Shown here: positions 1-11,700 of the stretch, piece after piece
Numbering within the stretch: position 1 is the stretch's first letter
Layout of the letters: every line of letters starts with the position of its first letter
Source: Adiantum capillus-veneris
Taxonomy: Eukaryota; Streptophyta; Polypodiopsida; Polypodiales; Pteridaceae
Reading direction: 5' to 3'
DNA length: 64,000 nucleotides
Assembly: GCA_014529385.2 (NCBI GenBank)
Contig: CM043960.1
Span: 25,174,396-25,238,395, forward strand
Made by a program: the position numbers and the translations under genes
The notes under the pieces: generated by a model
The model's database searches: none
What the model saw: only the letters and a program-made list of their open reading frames with translations
What the model was told of the DNA's origin: nothing

Positions 1-159
1 AAGATTAATCCTATGTATACTCAAAAATCCTCTCTTAATTAAATATTCTCTACTAATTATTGTGATTAAGCTTAGGGATATAAAGCTAATTAATTATTTT
101 ATCATATTAGGGCTGAAATTATCCATTTTAACCATAAATTAATGGGAATTATATTAATT

Positions 160-1215
160 AAGTTTAGATTAAGTTGAGATAATTATCAGAGCTATGTTAG
201 ACTATCATTATGCTAGAAAAATTATCTTATAATTTTTTGAGTAATTTTCATAATTAATTAAGCAGAATTACACTATTTTTGAGAGAAAAATAAAGGGGAA
301 ATGATCAAATTGATTCAAAATGTTTTAAGATAATTATCAGAGGTTAATCACATCTTAGGGAACCCATGATAATTATGTTAAATCAAATAATTAGTTTACC
401 TAATTATCTTAGCAGAATTATATTATTTTTTGTACAAATTAAAAGGGGGAAAATAGAAAATTGATTCAAAATCCTTTGATTTATTTATCAAAGGTTAAGT
501 ACATCTTAGTAAACCCGTGGTAATTATGTTAACCTCAGATAATTAGTTTACCCAATTATCTGAGCAAAATTACACTGTTTTTAGGACAAGTTAAAAGAGG
601 GAAAATAGTAAATTGATTCAAAAGGGTTTGAGTTATTTATCAGAGGTTAATCACATCTTAGGAAACTTGTGATAAATATGTTAACCTCAGATAATTAGTT
701 TACCTAATTATCTTAGCAGAATTTCATTGTTTTTAGGACAAATTAAAAGGGGGAAAATAGCAAATTGATTCAAAATGTTTTAAGATCTTTATTAGAGGTA
801 AATCACATGTTCAAAACCCGTGATAATTATGTTAACCTCAGATAATTAGTTTATCTAGTTATCCGAGCAGAATTACACTGTTTTTAGGGCAAATTAAAAG
901 GGGGAAAATAGAAAATTGATTCAAAATGCGTTGAGTTATTTATCAGAGGTTAATCACATCTTATAAAACCCATGATAATTATGTTAACCTCAGATAATTC
1001 TTTACCTAATTATCTTAGCAGAATTTCATTATTTTAAAGAAAAAATAAAAGGGGAAAATAGTAAATTGATTCAAAAACCTTTGAGATAATTATGAGAGGT
1101 AGGACACACCTTGAGGAATCTGTGATAAATATCTTAACCTCAGATAAATAGTTTAAATAGTTATCTTCATTAAAAGTAACCAATTTTGTGTATAAAATAG
1201 AGAAAGGAAATTAGC
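160..1215. repeat. AT-rich tandem repeat, ~151-bp period, about seven copies
   Basis: The landmark TTGATTCAAAA recurs at 310, 461, 613, 765, 916 and 1066, giving spacings of 150-152 bp. Each unit also carries an 'agaggttaatcacatctta' block, a 'ttaacctcagataatt' block and a purine-rich 'aaaagggggaaaatag' end. A diverged first copy starts near 160. Copies differ by scattered substitutions and small indels, so the array is not recent. No ORF runs through it. The unit length is near nucleosomal size, but whether this is a centromere-type satellite or an array internal to a transposon cannot be told from this window. Confidence 0.85.
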
Positions 1216-1700
1216 AAATGAATTTATATAATTACCAAATAAATATTTGAGGTCCAAAATCACTATTGAAGGCTGAAAAAATTACCTCAGCATAAATGGT
1301 TGGTATAACAAATTACTAGCAGTAAAATTTTGCCTAAATTAGACCATAAGTATAGGAGGGAAAAGTTATAAATCAATTTTATGAAAATTCATAAAGATAG
1401 AACATATCAAATTACATCTAGGGTGAGTAATCCATTAGCAGATAGGAATTATAATTAACTAAGGTTAAATATAAAATATTCATGGAATATACACTAAGGA
1501 GAAACCCTGTTAAATAGCTTCCCTAATTAAATGGTAATTATGAGAAATTACTAATAGTACAAGGAAGTTACAGGAGAAATATCTCATCCAATTAACTATC
1601 AAGGATACCTACTTACTCCAAAAATCATTATTTTTGGGTAAAAAGGAAGAAAAGAGATTATTCAATTAAAACTCTAATCGATTAAGTCTTTTTATAAGGC
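1216..1700. other. Degenerate continuation of the AT-rich repeat
   Basis: The AT-rich text continues with recognisable but strongly diverged pieces of the 151-bp unit, such as 'ttacctcagcataaatggttggtat' read in short stretches and purine-rich 'aggagggaaaag' ends. The period can no longer be followed reliably after about 1370. I see no gene here. Confidence 0.45.
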
Positions 1701-1707
1701 TACCGAT

Positions 1708-1920
1708 ATGGCTCTAAAGAGAACCAGAGGAAATCCTCTTTCCCAGAAAGAGGATAGTAGCAACAAAATAAATAAAGCCACTTATGACCATGAGGCTGGG
1801 CCTAGCCATAGGCCGACGGAGGAAAGTCTGCAGGCTCCAACGCAGCAGCACATGGACGAGCAGTCCGAGGTGGATTTCTATTTTGTTCGCTTAAATCTTT
1901 TAAAGTTTATTTTAAGTTAG
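1708..1920 (+). CDS. Small hypothetical ORF after the AT-rich array
   Basis: A 70-codon ORF with an ATG start and a basic N-terminus (MALKRTRGNPL), followed by a hydrophilic Gln/Glu/His-rich stretch. The start resembles the basic N-termini seen in some plant transposon proteins, which is only an impression. The hydrophobic last 15 residues look like read-through into non-coding sequence or an intron. A GC-richer stretch (about 1790-1875) stands out from the AT-rich flank, which is the main reason to list it. No domain is recognised and it may be non-coding. Confidence 0.2.
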   Translation: MALKRTRGNPLSQKEDSSNKINKATYDHEAGPSHRPTEESLQAPTQQHMDEQSEVDFYFVRLNLLKFILS

Positions 1921-3417
1921 CATTGCATATGTAAGGGTTAGGAAGGATAAACTGGCTATAAATGGAAGGTAACTTTCAAGAAACCAACGAGCAATGATTG
2001 TAAATGTAGGAAAGAATTGTTTGCGTTAAAATTGGTTGAATTAGGAAAGATATGATTGATCATCCTTAAGACAGCTTGTCTCAAGACATCTCCGACTCCT
2101 TGGTATAAATTGATGATAATGATTGGCTTTCCAGCCACGAATAAGTCGATTACCCCCATGAACGTTGAGTTTCTACTCCGTGTCATGTCTTGATGTTTCT
2201 ACATAAGTTATGATACTGTTTTTTATCCTAGGGGAGCCGCCAGATTGTATGGGCAACTGATTTGGTGTATGGGCACCCGGAACCTTGGGTGGGGGTTTAT
2301 CCACTCCAGATTATGAATAAGGAATGGGTGCCGTTTTTTCACCCTTAGGTGGTCTTGAGACAAGAAGAGTACTGGTCATGGTTATTATGGACAATGTTTT
2401 GATTGACAGTACCTTGTCTTAAGTTAAAAGATGTCTGTTTGCTAAAAGAATGTTTTCAATACTGTTTTCAAGGGCTGTTTTATTAAAATTCTATTATGAA
2501 GGATAAAAGGAATCATTATTTTAATTGTGATAAGAACGTGGTAGTAATTAAATAACAAAAGAATCATGTGTGAGTGTGGGGTGGTAAGTGGGGATTGACT
2601 AAGGTTGTCAATCATGGACGGGTGGACCTGATTAGTCAGGTAACTATCCATTGCTGCGCACTAAAATGTTTAGAAAACTTCTTCACTTGGAAGAGGAATC
2701 TACCAGCGGCTGTGCCCTCACATATGTTAGGGGGAAAAAAGCGTTGGTTGAGGATACCTTAGCCAAAATTGTGAAAGTTATAGGGCCGAAATAGTTTTTT
2801 TGACTTTTAATACGTTGTCCCATTTCCGCTGCGAGACAGGACTAGGTCTTCTTCTAACGCTATAGACCCAAGCCATTGTCAATGGTAAAGGTCTATTCCT
2901 TGGATTTTTCTTGTTTAGAGACTCTGAATTTTATCAGACCTAGAGACCTGTCAAGGATCCCATCCTGATCTTGGTATAGGCGGGTTGGGGATTTCACAAT
3001 ATTTCTGGTAAGCCTCAATATCTTTGTACATTTCCATATGTGAGAATGACACAATGAAGCATTTACAATGTTTGCACGACTACCTTTTGGTACAATAGGT
3101 AGTATTTGTCAAAAATCACCTCCAAACAAAATGAATTTTCCACCAAAAAAAGTATTTTGCTGCATAATCTAAACAAACATAGTATGGCGGCTGTGGTTGC
3201 CTTGCCACATATTGCTATTTAGAAGAAAGTAGAAAAAGAAGCGAGCTTCCAGTACGCAGCAATATAACAGGTTAAAAAAAAGGCCGACGTTGTGGCTGGA
3301 AATAGTCGCACGCACCCTGCTTGTATTGACTGACGCCCACACGTTGCAATGAATTTTAGTGCACACTGCCAAGGGATTTTAGCTGGCCACCACGGGAGAA
3401 AGAGCCAAGCCATGATG

Positions 3418-3418
<1 letters not shown>
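1921..3418. other. Unassigned intergenic DNA
   Basis: Only short, unsupported ORFs occur. A G-rich patch lies near 2230-2300 and an A/T-rich one near 3120-3180. I see no LTR ends, coding domains or RNA gene. Confidence 0.5.

Positions 3419-3468
<50 letters not shown>
3419..3468. repeat. (GA)n microsatellite
   Basis: An uninterrupted GA dinucleotide run of about 50 bp. Reading it on the minus strand gives a spurious Ser-Leu repeat ORF. Confidence 0.97.
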
Positions 3469-3471
<3 letters not shown>

Positions 3472-3656
3472 TAAACTGAGCGTCTCCATCGCCATCTCAA
3501 GTGAGCTGGCAATACTTCTCAGGTGGTGAACGTGTAATGTGTGTGTGGGTGGGTATTAGCACATGCAGCACTCCCGCTCCAAGACTGCGACTACCTCAAG
3601 CTTTAGCACTTTGCACGTGCGTGGGTGTGTGTGTCAAGTGCGGACCTGCAGTTCTA

Positions 3657-3660
3657 TCTC

Positions 3661-3699
<39 letters not shown>

Positions 3700-3737
3700 G
3701 ACACACATACATGCACACACACACACGCACACACACT
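3657..3737. repeat. Compound (CT)n(CA)n microsatellite
   Basis: About 25 bp of CT dinucleotides runs directly into imperfect CA dinucleotides with ACAG/CATA interruptions. Apparent ORFs in this stretch (Ser-Leu and His-Thr repeats) are artefacts of the simple sequence. Confidence 0.95.
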
Positions 3738-3884
3738 ATGACTGCATGCATGAGGACACACTACCCCGTAACCCCCGTATGCAGACCCACGGCCTGAGCA
3801 AAGAGTTGTGTGCGTTTTAATGCAGTGCATTGCTGGAGATGAAGGCGCGTGCGTGTGTGCTGTGTGTGGTTTAAAGCTCAAGGT

Positions 3885-4145
3885 TAATGCAATAAGCAAT
3901 GTGCTGCACGTGTTGGAGTCGATGAAGTACGCGCGTGTGTGTGTGTGTGTGTGTGAGGTTGCAGCATGGCAAACGTGACCTGTAGCATTGCATGTGTTGG
4001 AGTCGATGAGAAGCGCGCATGTGTATGTGTGTGTGTGTGTGTGTGAGGTTGTAGCAGGGGTGAGGTTGTAGCATGGCAAACATGACCTGTATATAAGCGC
4101 TGCATGTGCTAGAGTTGATGAAAAGAGTGCGTGTGTGTGTGTGTG
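3885..4145. repeat. GT-rich minisatellite, left part (target of the giant element)
   Basis: Imperfect units contain 'gtgttggagtcgatga', then a (GT)n run, then 'gaggttgcagcatggcaaa' and 'gacctgta'. At least two and a half units lie before 4146. The same text resumes at 25574 directly after the giant element's 3' LTR, showing that the array was split by the insertion. The GT runs sit at the insertion point. Confidence 0.85.
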
Positions 4146-4357
4146 TGTTAGCAGCAAGCTAACTCGGATAACATTTTTCGATGCTCTTATTGTAAAAACA
4201 CTTATTATTTTGAAGAATCAGGAATGTTGTAACTTTTATTTTTCCAGATAAACAGTGTAATGAATGAGCCGCGACTACAAGCTTCCAGATTGTATCAACC
4301 TATCTTTAGTTAGAGCTCCCAGATTATTAGTTTTGACCACAAAAACCTTGGCTAAGG

Positions 4358-4364
4358 TATAAAA
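4358..4364 (+). promoter_or_regulatory. LTR TATA box
   Basis: TATAAAA in the context 'aaggtataaaagcc', preserved at 24886-24892 in the 3' LTR. Its mid-LTR position suits the U3/R boundary of an LTR promoter. Confidence 0.6.
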
Positions 4365-4505
4365 GCCAATTTTTGTAAGTTTTTTTGATAAGTTTTGGAT
4401 AATAGAAACGCAACATGAGCTAATGGCGCTCACTTCTCTCCTTCTCGCGCTTCCTACTCCCTTCTTGGTTGTCACATTGCAGTGCAGTCTGTTGCGTTGC
4501 AACCA

Positions 4506-4514
4506 CAGGTAAGA
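4506..4514 (+). promoter_or_regulatory. Putative 5' splice site in R/U5 of the LTR
   Basis: CAG|GTAAGAG lies about 145 bp after the TATA box and matches the plant donor consensus. It is identical in the 3' LTR at 25021-25029 despite divergence around it. It could splice a leader onto a downstream ORF; no transcript is available to confirm use. Confidence 0.4.
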
Positions 4515-5030
4515 GCTCTACGCATTGACGTAAGCGTTTCATAGTAATCCGTAGCTTTTGGTGTCACCGACTCGTGGCCTAATCTCATCATAAGTAGGAA
4601 TTTAAGCTTTAAAATCATAAACTAAGTATGGGCGGGGGTATTGGGGTATCATTGTTAAGCATTTAGATGCATTCTGGGTCAAAAACGACTAGATCAAAAA
4701 CTCATTGCTGTTAATAATCATGATTTTTACACTTGACCTAAAGTGAGATTTGAGACCATAAGCATGTGTGCTTAGGTCTTATAAACATGTCATAGAAGTT
4801 TCGTAACGTTTGGATGTTGTTTGATGCTGATTAGCTTTTGGTGATTTCTCTCATTTGAGTGTAGCTTGAGTTAGAAGCAAGTTGTTTGTTGTTTTTCAAG
4901 AGATTGACAACCTCGTGTAGCCTCTATGCACTAGTCGAGTCAGCTTCGTCCCATGGATTGACAATTATATTCGTGGTTCTCGCTATGTCTGCAATAAGAT
5001 AAGAGTGAGGTTAGACACCTATCCCACATT

Positions 5031-5051
5031 TGGCGCCACTACCGGGGATCG
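5031..5051 (+). other. Primer-binding site of the giant element
   Basis: TGGCGCCACTACCGGGGATC starts two bases after the LTR end. It resembles the Asp-tRNA primer site known from Athila-like plant elements, with two differences in the middle. It fixes the plus orientation. Confidence 0.8.
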
Positions 5052-6119
5052 AAGAGACCTAAACTAGGGAAAAACATGAGCGTCTTGTGAATTTATCCTT
5101 TAACTTCCTCTAGGATCACCTAGAGTCAAAAATTTCTTTTTAAAACCGTATAGCTTAAGAGTGTCGTCTTTTGCTGTGTAGAGGTAGCTTGGAAGTAGGT
5201 TGTATTTGCTAAGTACCTTTTAGGATTGTAGGATTAGATTAGGATTTTGAGAATGATTGATGGACGAGACAAGTCTTAAGATCAAGGCTCATAAAACCAT
5301 AAAAAACAAGTGTTTGTGGACACTTTCCACAATCCCATTGCAGTAAAACCTAGGAGTAGGGTTAGTAGAATCCGAGGTGAGATTCAGAACATTGCTCTAT
5401 CCAAAAGAATCGATTGTGAGTTGTTTATGTGAAGTTGCAAAATTTTAGGTCTACGGCTAGAAATAGCACCAAAAGGCTGTCCACCATTGAATCCGACTGG
5501 AGATTATGCTTTAAAAGTTGTATGAACCAGTGGGTAGGCTTAAGGACGCATTGAGGTAAAAAATTCAAGAGTTTGCAAAAACTCAAATTATTTACTTTTT
5601 CTTGACAGTTTAGGCCAAATTAAGTTTTGACTTGGCTCAGAGGCTTAAAATAGCTCATAAGAAGACTGTCCACAAATGAAGAAGTTGGAAAAAGTGCTCA
5701 TTTTAGGCCTAGAGTAAATAATTGTGATTATTTAGTTTCAGCTCAAAAGTGACCAAGGGTGATACCAGAGACTCTATGCAGGTGTACAAACATCTTTGTA
5801 AAGGCCCATAGAATTTGGATCACTGTTAACCCTCACGGCACACGGACACCCATCACCTACGATGGACGCGTATTATGTATTTGATAGAGTCAGGTACCGG
5901 GCTTGTCGGACCAATAGGGAAAGGTAGAGTGATCGTCGATGAGAGGCGCACTTTAACTTGGACATTCAAGGGATTAGTTGGTTAAGCATGGGCGCCCAAG
6001 TGTGAATGGGGTGAGCTCCTATAAAAGCCAACTAAACCTAATTTTTACTCATTCTCTCATTTGTGCAATTGAAGAGTGCTCTTGCTCCATCTCCATCTTC
6101 TTCTTCTTCTTCACCTCCT

Positions 6120-6153
<34 letters not shown>

Positions 6154-7075
6154 GGAGAGTGTGTGTGCGATCGAGCATTACGAAGGCACGACGGCGGCGA
6201 AGCGGTTGAGCGCGGCACGACTGCAGCTTCTTCTTCATCGCGGCGAGGAATCCACCACGAAGGCGAGCGTAGAGCGGTGAGTGACACACCCTTTGTTTCC
6301 TTGAGCTTGCTAGTTTAGGCTTGTTGTGTGCTTGGAGCCGTTTGTGGCTCGCATACGGTGTATTGGCAAGTCCCTTGCTTCGACAGTGCGGCAAGGAGCG
6401 CACAATCACCAAACTGACCAAAAACTTGGTAAAAATTAAAATCTGTACTACTGTCGAGAACTTGAGTGTAAATTGGGAAAATTTTGTTCAAACTCAGTGA
6501 ACCTTGATTTATAGGCTTATATTGATGATGCAAAAACCTTGATTTATAGGCATACTTGGCAAAGCAAGCCAAAAAGTGTAAAAAACTGAGAAAAGTAAAT
6601 AATCGTGATTATTTACTACTGATACACAGAGACAGACTTTTGACTTTTGAACTTGTACAGTGTTAGACCAACATTAATACAAGGCCACCAGGCAATTTTG
6701 GGTTCAATCGGATCCAAATTAGTACAGGTTCATTTAGTTTCCACGTTGTAGATTAGTCCTTTGGTTTTTTGCAAAAGTAGAATCTGAAAGTCTCAATTGC
6801 TGACTCACCGAGCTCAAATTGAAGAGATACCGTAGACCAATCACAATAGCTAGCAAAAATTGTACAGTCTTTGTGAAAGAATAGCTAACTTGATTAAAAC
6901 TAATGCAGGAATCAGGTTGCAGACAAGGAATTGAAATCCCGACCAAAGTTGCAATCAAGTCAAGTGGAAGAAGCTGATAACAAGTCAACCCCACGGTAAG
7001 TACTCTATCCAGGGCTTCACAAGTCTATATAAACCTTAGATTTGGTCGTATAGTAGAGTATCCACCGAAGAGAGT
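5052..7075 (+). other. Long untranslated leader of the giant element
   Basis: About 2 kb without a convincing ORF. It carries three copies of a near-palindromic motif (5584, 5713 and 6595), a TATA-like box at 6020, a GT/GA microsatellite at about 6120-6155, a GC-rich stretch at 6175-6280 ending in a donor-like GTGAGT (6277), and a second donor-like CGGTAAGT near 6992. The 17-bp text 'aaccttgatttataggc' occurs twice (about 6501 and 6535). Short ORFs here are not supported. Confidence 0.6.
6020..6026 (+). promoter_or_regulatory. TATA-like box inside the leader
   Basis: TATAAAA in 'ctcctataaaagcc', followed by a pyrimidine-rich stretch and a GC-rich, exon-like stretch that ends in a donor-like GTGAGT at 6277. 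This could be a second promoter. It resembles the LTR TATA context (TATAAAAGCC) and may derive from it. Confidence 0.3.
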
Positions 7076-7147
7076 GTGAACCGAGAACATCACTTGGACA
7101 CTATCTTTAAAGAAGTCTCAGACACTTTTTCAGAATCAACATCTGAA

Positions 7148-8445
7148 ATGTCTTCCTATTCGACTCGTTCAGAAACCAGAATGACAGTGCGATATAAGCA
7201 CATACTCTCTTTTTATAAGACTAATCGCCATGGGGCTGATGTTTACCTAGATCCTAATGAAGAGTATGCTATTCTCATCGATGACCATGACATAGAGTTT
7301 GAAGAGGAAATCAAGGCAAAAAAACAAGAAAAGATGTATATGGATAAAAACGGAACCCAACATTTACAAGTTGAAAACCCTGATGTGATAGAAAAATGGG
7401 GGTTAGAAGTAAATACCATAATTCCAGATATGGCAGCAAAAGAAGGACCACCGACTTTAGAATTTGAGAGATACGATCAAGTTGATTTGAAGCCTTTAAA
7501 ATGGCTTAGCACGGATAATCGTAGGATCGTAGTCTATTGTTGGGAGGATAGAAACGTCAAAGATCTTCTATGGACTTCACATGCCAAATCAGGACAATTA
7601 ACACCCATGCAGATCATCTATATCTTCAAAATCAAAGACAAGGGTTCAACAGATCTACCAACCTACCTGTTTAGGGATTGTTATAACAGTAATTTTGTTA
7701 TGACGAGTCTTGAGGAGGTGGAACAAACTAAATACCAAGGGTACTCCATAAGGGATTGGATATTGGGCCAAGGACCAGAAACTATTCCAAGAGATGAACT
7801 CCGGAAGAGATCTTTTGAGAGTAATGTTAGAAAACCAGAAACTACCTCATCACAAAGAAAACCAGGTGACACTAAAGCCAGTCCAGGGCTACATGAGTCA
7901 CTTATTGCAACAGACTGGTTTGAAGGACACGTAACTAGACCAACTACCAAGAGACCGGGAGCTGAACCAAATAGACGTGTCAGACCATCTAATTTTAAAA
8001 ATTGGATCAAAAAATACAGTGGATCTGGGGATCCATATGACCAATTAGCAAGCTTTAAACAAGTGCTAAGAGCAAAACACATATTTGATTTTCATACTCA
8101 ATTCAAGGTATTTGGAATGACATTAGAAGGGAAATCACTGACATGGTTCCAAAACATTCCACCGAGGTCAATTATGGACTTAAATACATTAGCTCAAGGA
8201 TTTGCAGGTGCATGTTCCAAAACATGCACCAAACAGAAACCAAGTGAGTCTGTTAGGGATTGTGCAACTAGAATGAAACAATACATTGCAAGATGCCCAG
8301 AACTAGAGATACCTACAGAAGAAAGATTAGTATGATTGTTTCTAGATGAACTGCTAAACAAAGAGCTTCATGCCATATTGTATAGCAAGAAACATATGAC
8401 CCTAGAAGAGTGTGTGTCAGATGCTAATTGACTTAGGAGACAATT
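7148..8445 (+). pseudogene. gag: Gag of the giant gypsy element, N-terminal part (interrupted)
   Basis: Gag forms the particle that packages element RNA. The reading frame is open from 7076 to 8335; the first ATG is at 7148, 24 codons into it. About 280 residues of acidic, Lys-rich sequence with no recognised domain come first. Then follows a plant gypsy capsid-like domain (about residues 300-400 from 7076) with YSGSGDPYDQLASFKQ and TLEGKSLTWFQ, the latter characteristic of Retrotrans_gag proteins. An in-frame TGA stops it at 8336. Gag-like sequence continues with another stop and a frameshift until the copia element cuts it at 8446; it resumes at 13992. The long N-terminal extension is unusual for gypsy gag and could be a fused accessory domain. 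Confidence 0.75.
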
Positions 8446-8637
8446 TGAAGGAGTACGAGTGGAAGTGTGACGCGAGAGAGAGTGCGAGAAGAAGAGCACG
8501 ACGATATGGTGAACTCGCTCTATTGTAATGTGTAGAGCATAGTGAGTTTTTATTAGATTTTTACAAAAGAATATGTGTACATACCTGGCGGCCCGCCCAC
8601 TTACCTAGGCGACCACATTGGGCTTTATACCCCAACA
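8446..8637 (-). repeat. 3' LTR of the copia element
   Basis: 192 bp; on the minus strand it starts TGTTGGGGTATAAAGCCC and ends CGTACTCCTTCA. It matches 13800-13991 with about seven mismatches and no indel. Confidence 0.95.
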
Positions 8638-8655
8638 ACTTCCCACTTAAAGTCC
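8638..8655 (-). other. Polypurine tract of the copia element
   Basis: On the minus strand CTTTAAGTGGGAAGT lies directly before the 3' LTR, the expected position for plus-strand priming. Confidence 0.65.
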
Positions 8656-8726
8656 AATGTGGTACTTTAAGTGTGAGAGAAGCTACTATACAAGCTAATA
8701 TACAAGAGATGTAGAGAAGTGATGTA

Positions 8727-11700
8727 CTACCCTACACCTAACTGCTTGCGAAAATGTGCAAAGCTCTCTGAGGGAAGTCCTTTTGTAAGTAGATCAGCAG
8801 GATTTTTTGTGGTGTGAACTTTGACAAGCTGAAGTTGCTTATCCTCGAGCATTTCCCTGATGAAATGATACTTCACATCCACATGCTTTGTCTTTGAGTG
8901 ATAAACTAGATTGCGAGCCAATTGTATAGCACTTTGACTATCACAATATAACACAAGCATCTCTTCTTTGATTCCCAAATCTGTTACTAGTCGATTAAGC
9001 CAAATTGATGCTTTGCATGCCTCTGATGCTGCAACATATTCAGCCTCTGTAGTAGACTGAGTAACACAATCTTGTAATCTAGAACGCCATGATACTGCTC
9101 CACCAGCCAATGTAAAGACATACCCTGACGTAGACCTTCGATTGTCTAAGTCACCTGCATAATCTGAGTCTGTAAAACCCTTTACACTTAGCTTCTGACT
9201 CCCATAGCATATGCGCATACTCTTTGTAGCTTTCAGGTATCTCAATATTCCTTTCACTGCCTCCCAATGTTTCTTCCCTGGGTTTGACATGTATCGACTT
9301 ACTACTCCCACTGCAAATGCAATGTCTGGGCGAGTAGCAATCATTGCATACATCAAACTACCCACTGCAGACGCATATGAAATCTTATCCATTTCAGCCT
9401 GTTCTTCCTCAGACACAAGACAATCTTGTTTGCTAAGTTTCACATATGGTGGCAATGGAACACTCAATGCCTTTCCCTTCTCCATATTGAAACGTTGCAA
9501 AACCTTGTCAATATACTCTGTTTGAGATAACCAAATCAACTTCTTTGATCTGTCTCTCTCAATGCGCATACCAAGTATATGACTTGCCTCACCCATGTCT
9601 TTCATGTCAAACGATTTTGCCATCTTTGACTTCAAAGCTGAAATTTCTTCCAAGTGCTTGCCAGCAATCAACATGTCATCCACATACAAAATAAGGATCA
9701 GCCAACTGCCATCCTTAGCCTTCTTTGTATATAGACAATGATCGAACTCACTACATTTGTAGCCTTGAGAAAGCATAAACTTGTGGAATTTATGGTACCA
9801 TGCCCTCGGTGATTGTTTTAAGCCATAAAGACTCTTTAACAACTGGCATACCAAATCTTCCTTGCCTTTCTCAACAAACCCTTCTGGCTGCTGCATATAA
9901 ATTTCCACATCTAAATCACCATGCAAGAACGCTGTCTTGACATCCATTTGGTGCAACACCAAATCTAATAGGGCAACCAATGCAAGAAAGCATCTCAATG
10001 TAGTCATCTTGACCACCGGAGAGAAGACTTCATCAAAGTCAATGCCTTGTTCTTGCTTAAAGCCCTTGGCAACAAGCCTTGATTTGTACTTTGGCTGACT
10101 ATCATGAGCGGTGATCTTATACCTGTAAACCCATTTACAAGGTAGAGCCTTTTTGCCCTGTGGTAATTTAACTAGCTTCCATGTCTGGTTTTTATGCAGA
10201 GCTGTCATCTCTGACTGCATGGCCAATTGCCAATTCCCGGAGTCCTTCATTTGCACTGCTTCCTTGTAACATGAAGGCTCATTGCAATCAGTCAACATGA
10301 CATTGTTCATAGATGGAACAAACCGATCAGGAGGTTGCGTGATACGTCCAGATCTACGCAAAATAGGTGGCTCAGGCTCAGCCACAACCTGTGGTTCCAA
10401 TCTATCTTGTCCTTGCTCCTCTTGAGCCCTGACATTTTGTCTTGCACGTGCAGGTCCATCTTCTTGGAAGACAACTGTTCTAATCTCCTCAACCCTCTCT
10501 GGTTTAGAATGATATTTGGCTTCATTAAAGTGAACATCATTGCTGCGGATAACCTTTCTGGATTCGGGATCCCAAAGTCTGTACCCCATGTCACCAGAAT
10601 TACCATAGCCTAGAAAGATGCACTTTCTACTCTTTGGCTCAAGTTTGTTCCTAAATTCCTTTGCAACGTGAGTATATGCCTCATAGCCAAAAACTCTGAG
10701 ATGCTTGTATGAGGGCACCTTGCCTGACCATACCATCTCTGCCACTAAATCCTTCTGCAAAACCTTGCTAGGAGATCTATTTATAAGATGAACAGCTGTT
10801 GATATAGCTTCAGCCCAAAACCCATTTGGCAGTTGTGCATTAGACAACATAATTTTGACCTTCTCTTGTATGGTCCTATTCATCCTCTCAGCAACACCAT
10901 TTTGAGGAGGATTGTAAGGAGCAGTAAGTTCACGTTTTATACCTTTTGACTCACAAAAGTCCTGAAAGGCCTTTGAAACATACTCTCCACCATTGTCGGT
11001 GCGTAAGCATTTAAGCTTCTTGCCACTCTGATTCTCCACAAGTATCACAAACGTTTTGAAAACACTAAATGCTTCATCCTTGTGCTTGAGAAAGTAAACC
11101 CATACTTTCCTCGAGTAATCATCTATAAATGTCATAAAGTAAGAAGCTCCCCCTAGAGATAGGTTAGGCATATGTCCACACAAATCACTATGAGCAAGTG
11201 TCAACTGTGTATCTCTTCTACTGCTTCTATGCTTATGTGGCTGTTGTGTTTGCTTACCATACGGACAATGTTCACAGAATTCAAAATCATTAAATGACAA
11301 GCCAGGAAAATAACCAGAACGAGACAAGATTTCCATTCCCTTCTTGGACATATGTCCTAACCGGCTATGCCACAAAGAAACGTTCGGCTGCTCGGTTACA
11401 TTGATTACATTTTTAGAGACATTTGATACATAAATCATGTAAAGCCCGCCAGACTTTACTCCATGTGCTACTGTCATAGAACCCTTGGATATCTTCCACA
11501 TGTTCTGTCCAAAAGTGGTGACGTAGCCAGCATCATCAAGTAAACCTGTGCTGATCAAGCTCTTTGTAATTGCGGGAACATGTCTCACATTCTTCAGCGT
11601 GAAAGAAGAGCCATTCTGAAACTTCAATTGAACATCTCCAACACTTAAGATCTTACATGTCTGCCCATTGCCTAGCCGAACATGATCTTTAGTGGTCACA

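Larger units (their letters stand above)
4146..5028 (+). repeat. 5' LTR of the giant gypsy element
   Basis: The LTR is 883 bp, starts TGTTAGCAGCAAGC and ends ATCCCACA. The first bases form a small hairpin, GTTAGC-AGCAA-GCTAAC. It contains a TATA box at 4358 and a consensus splice donor at 4506. It aligns along its length with 24692-25573, with scattered substitutions and several indels of about 10-30 bp, so the insertion is old. Confidence 0.92.

Noticed and set aside
160-1370. CRISPR-like repeat array
   Set aside because: The units are contiguous 151-bp tandem repeats without distinct spacers, and the genome is eukaryotic.
3219-3820. ORFs with Ser-Leu or His-Thr repeats
   Set aside because: They are translations of the (GA)n, (CT)n and (CA)n tracts on either strand; the same pattern appears at every such tract in the window.
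3654-4157. 167-codon minus-strand ORF rich in His-Thr
   Set aside because: It runs through the GT-rich minisatellite and the microsatellite and ends in the LTR start; composition alone explains it.
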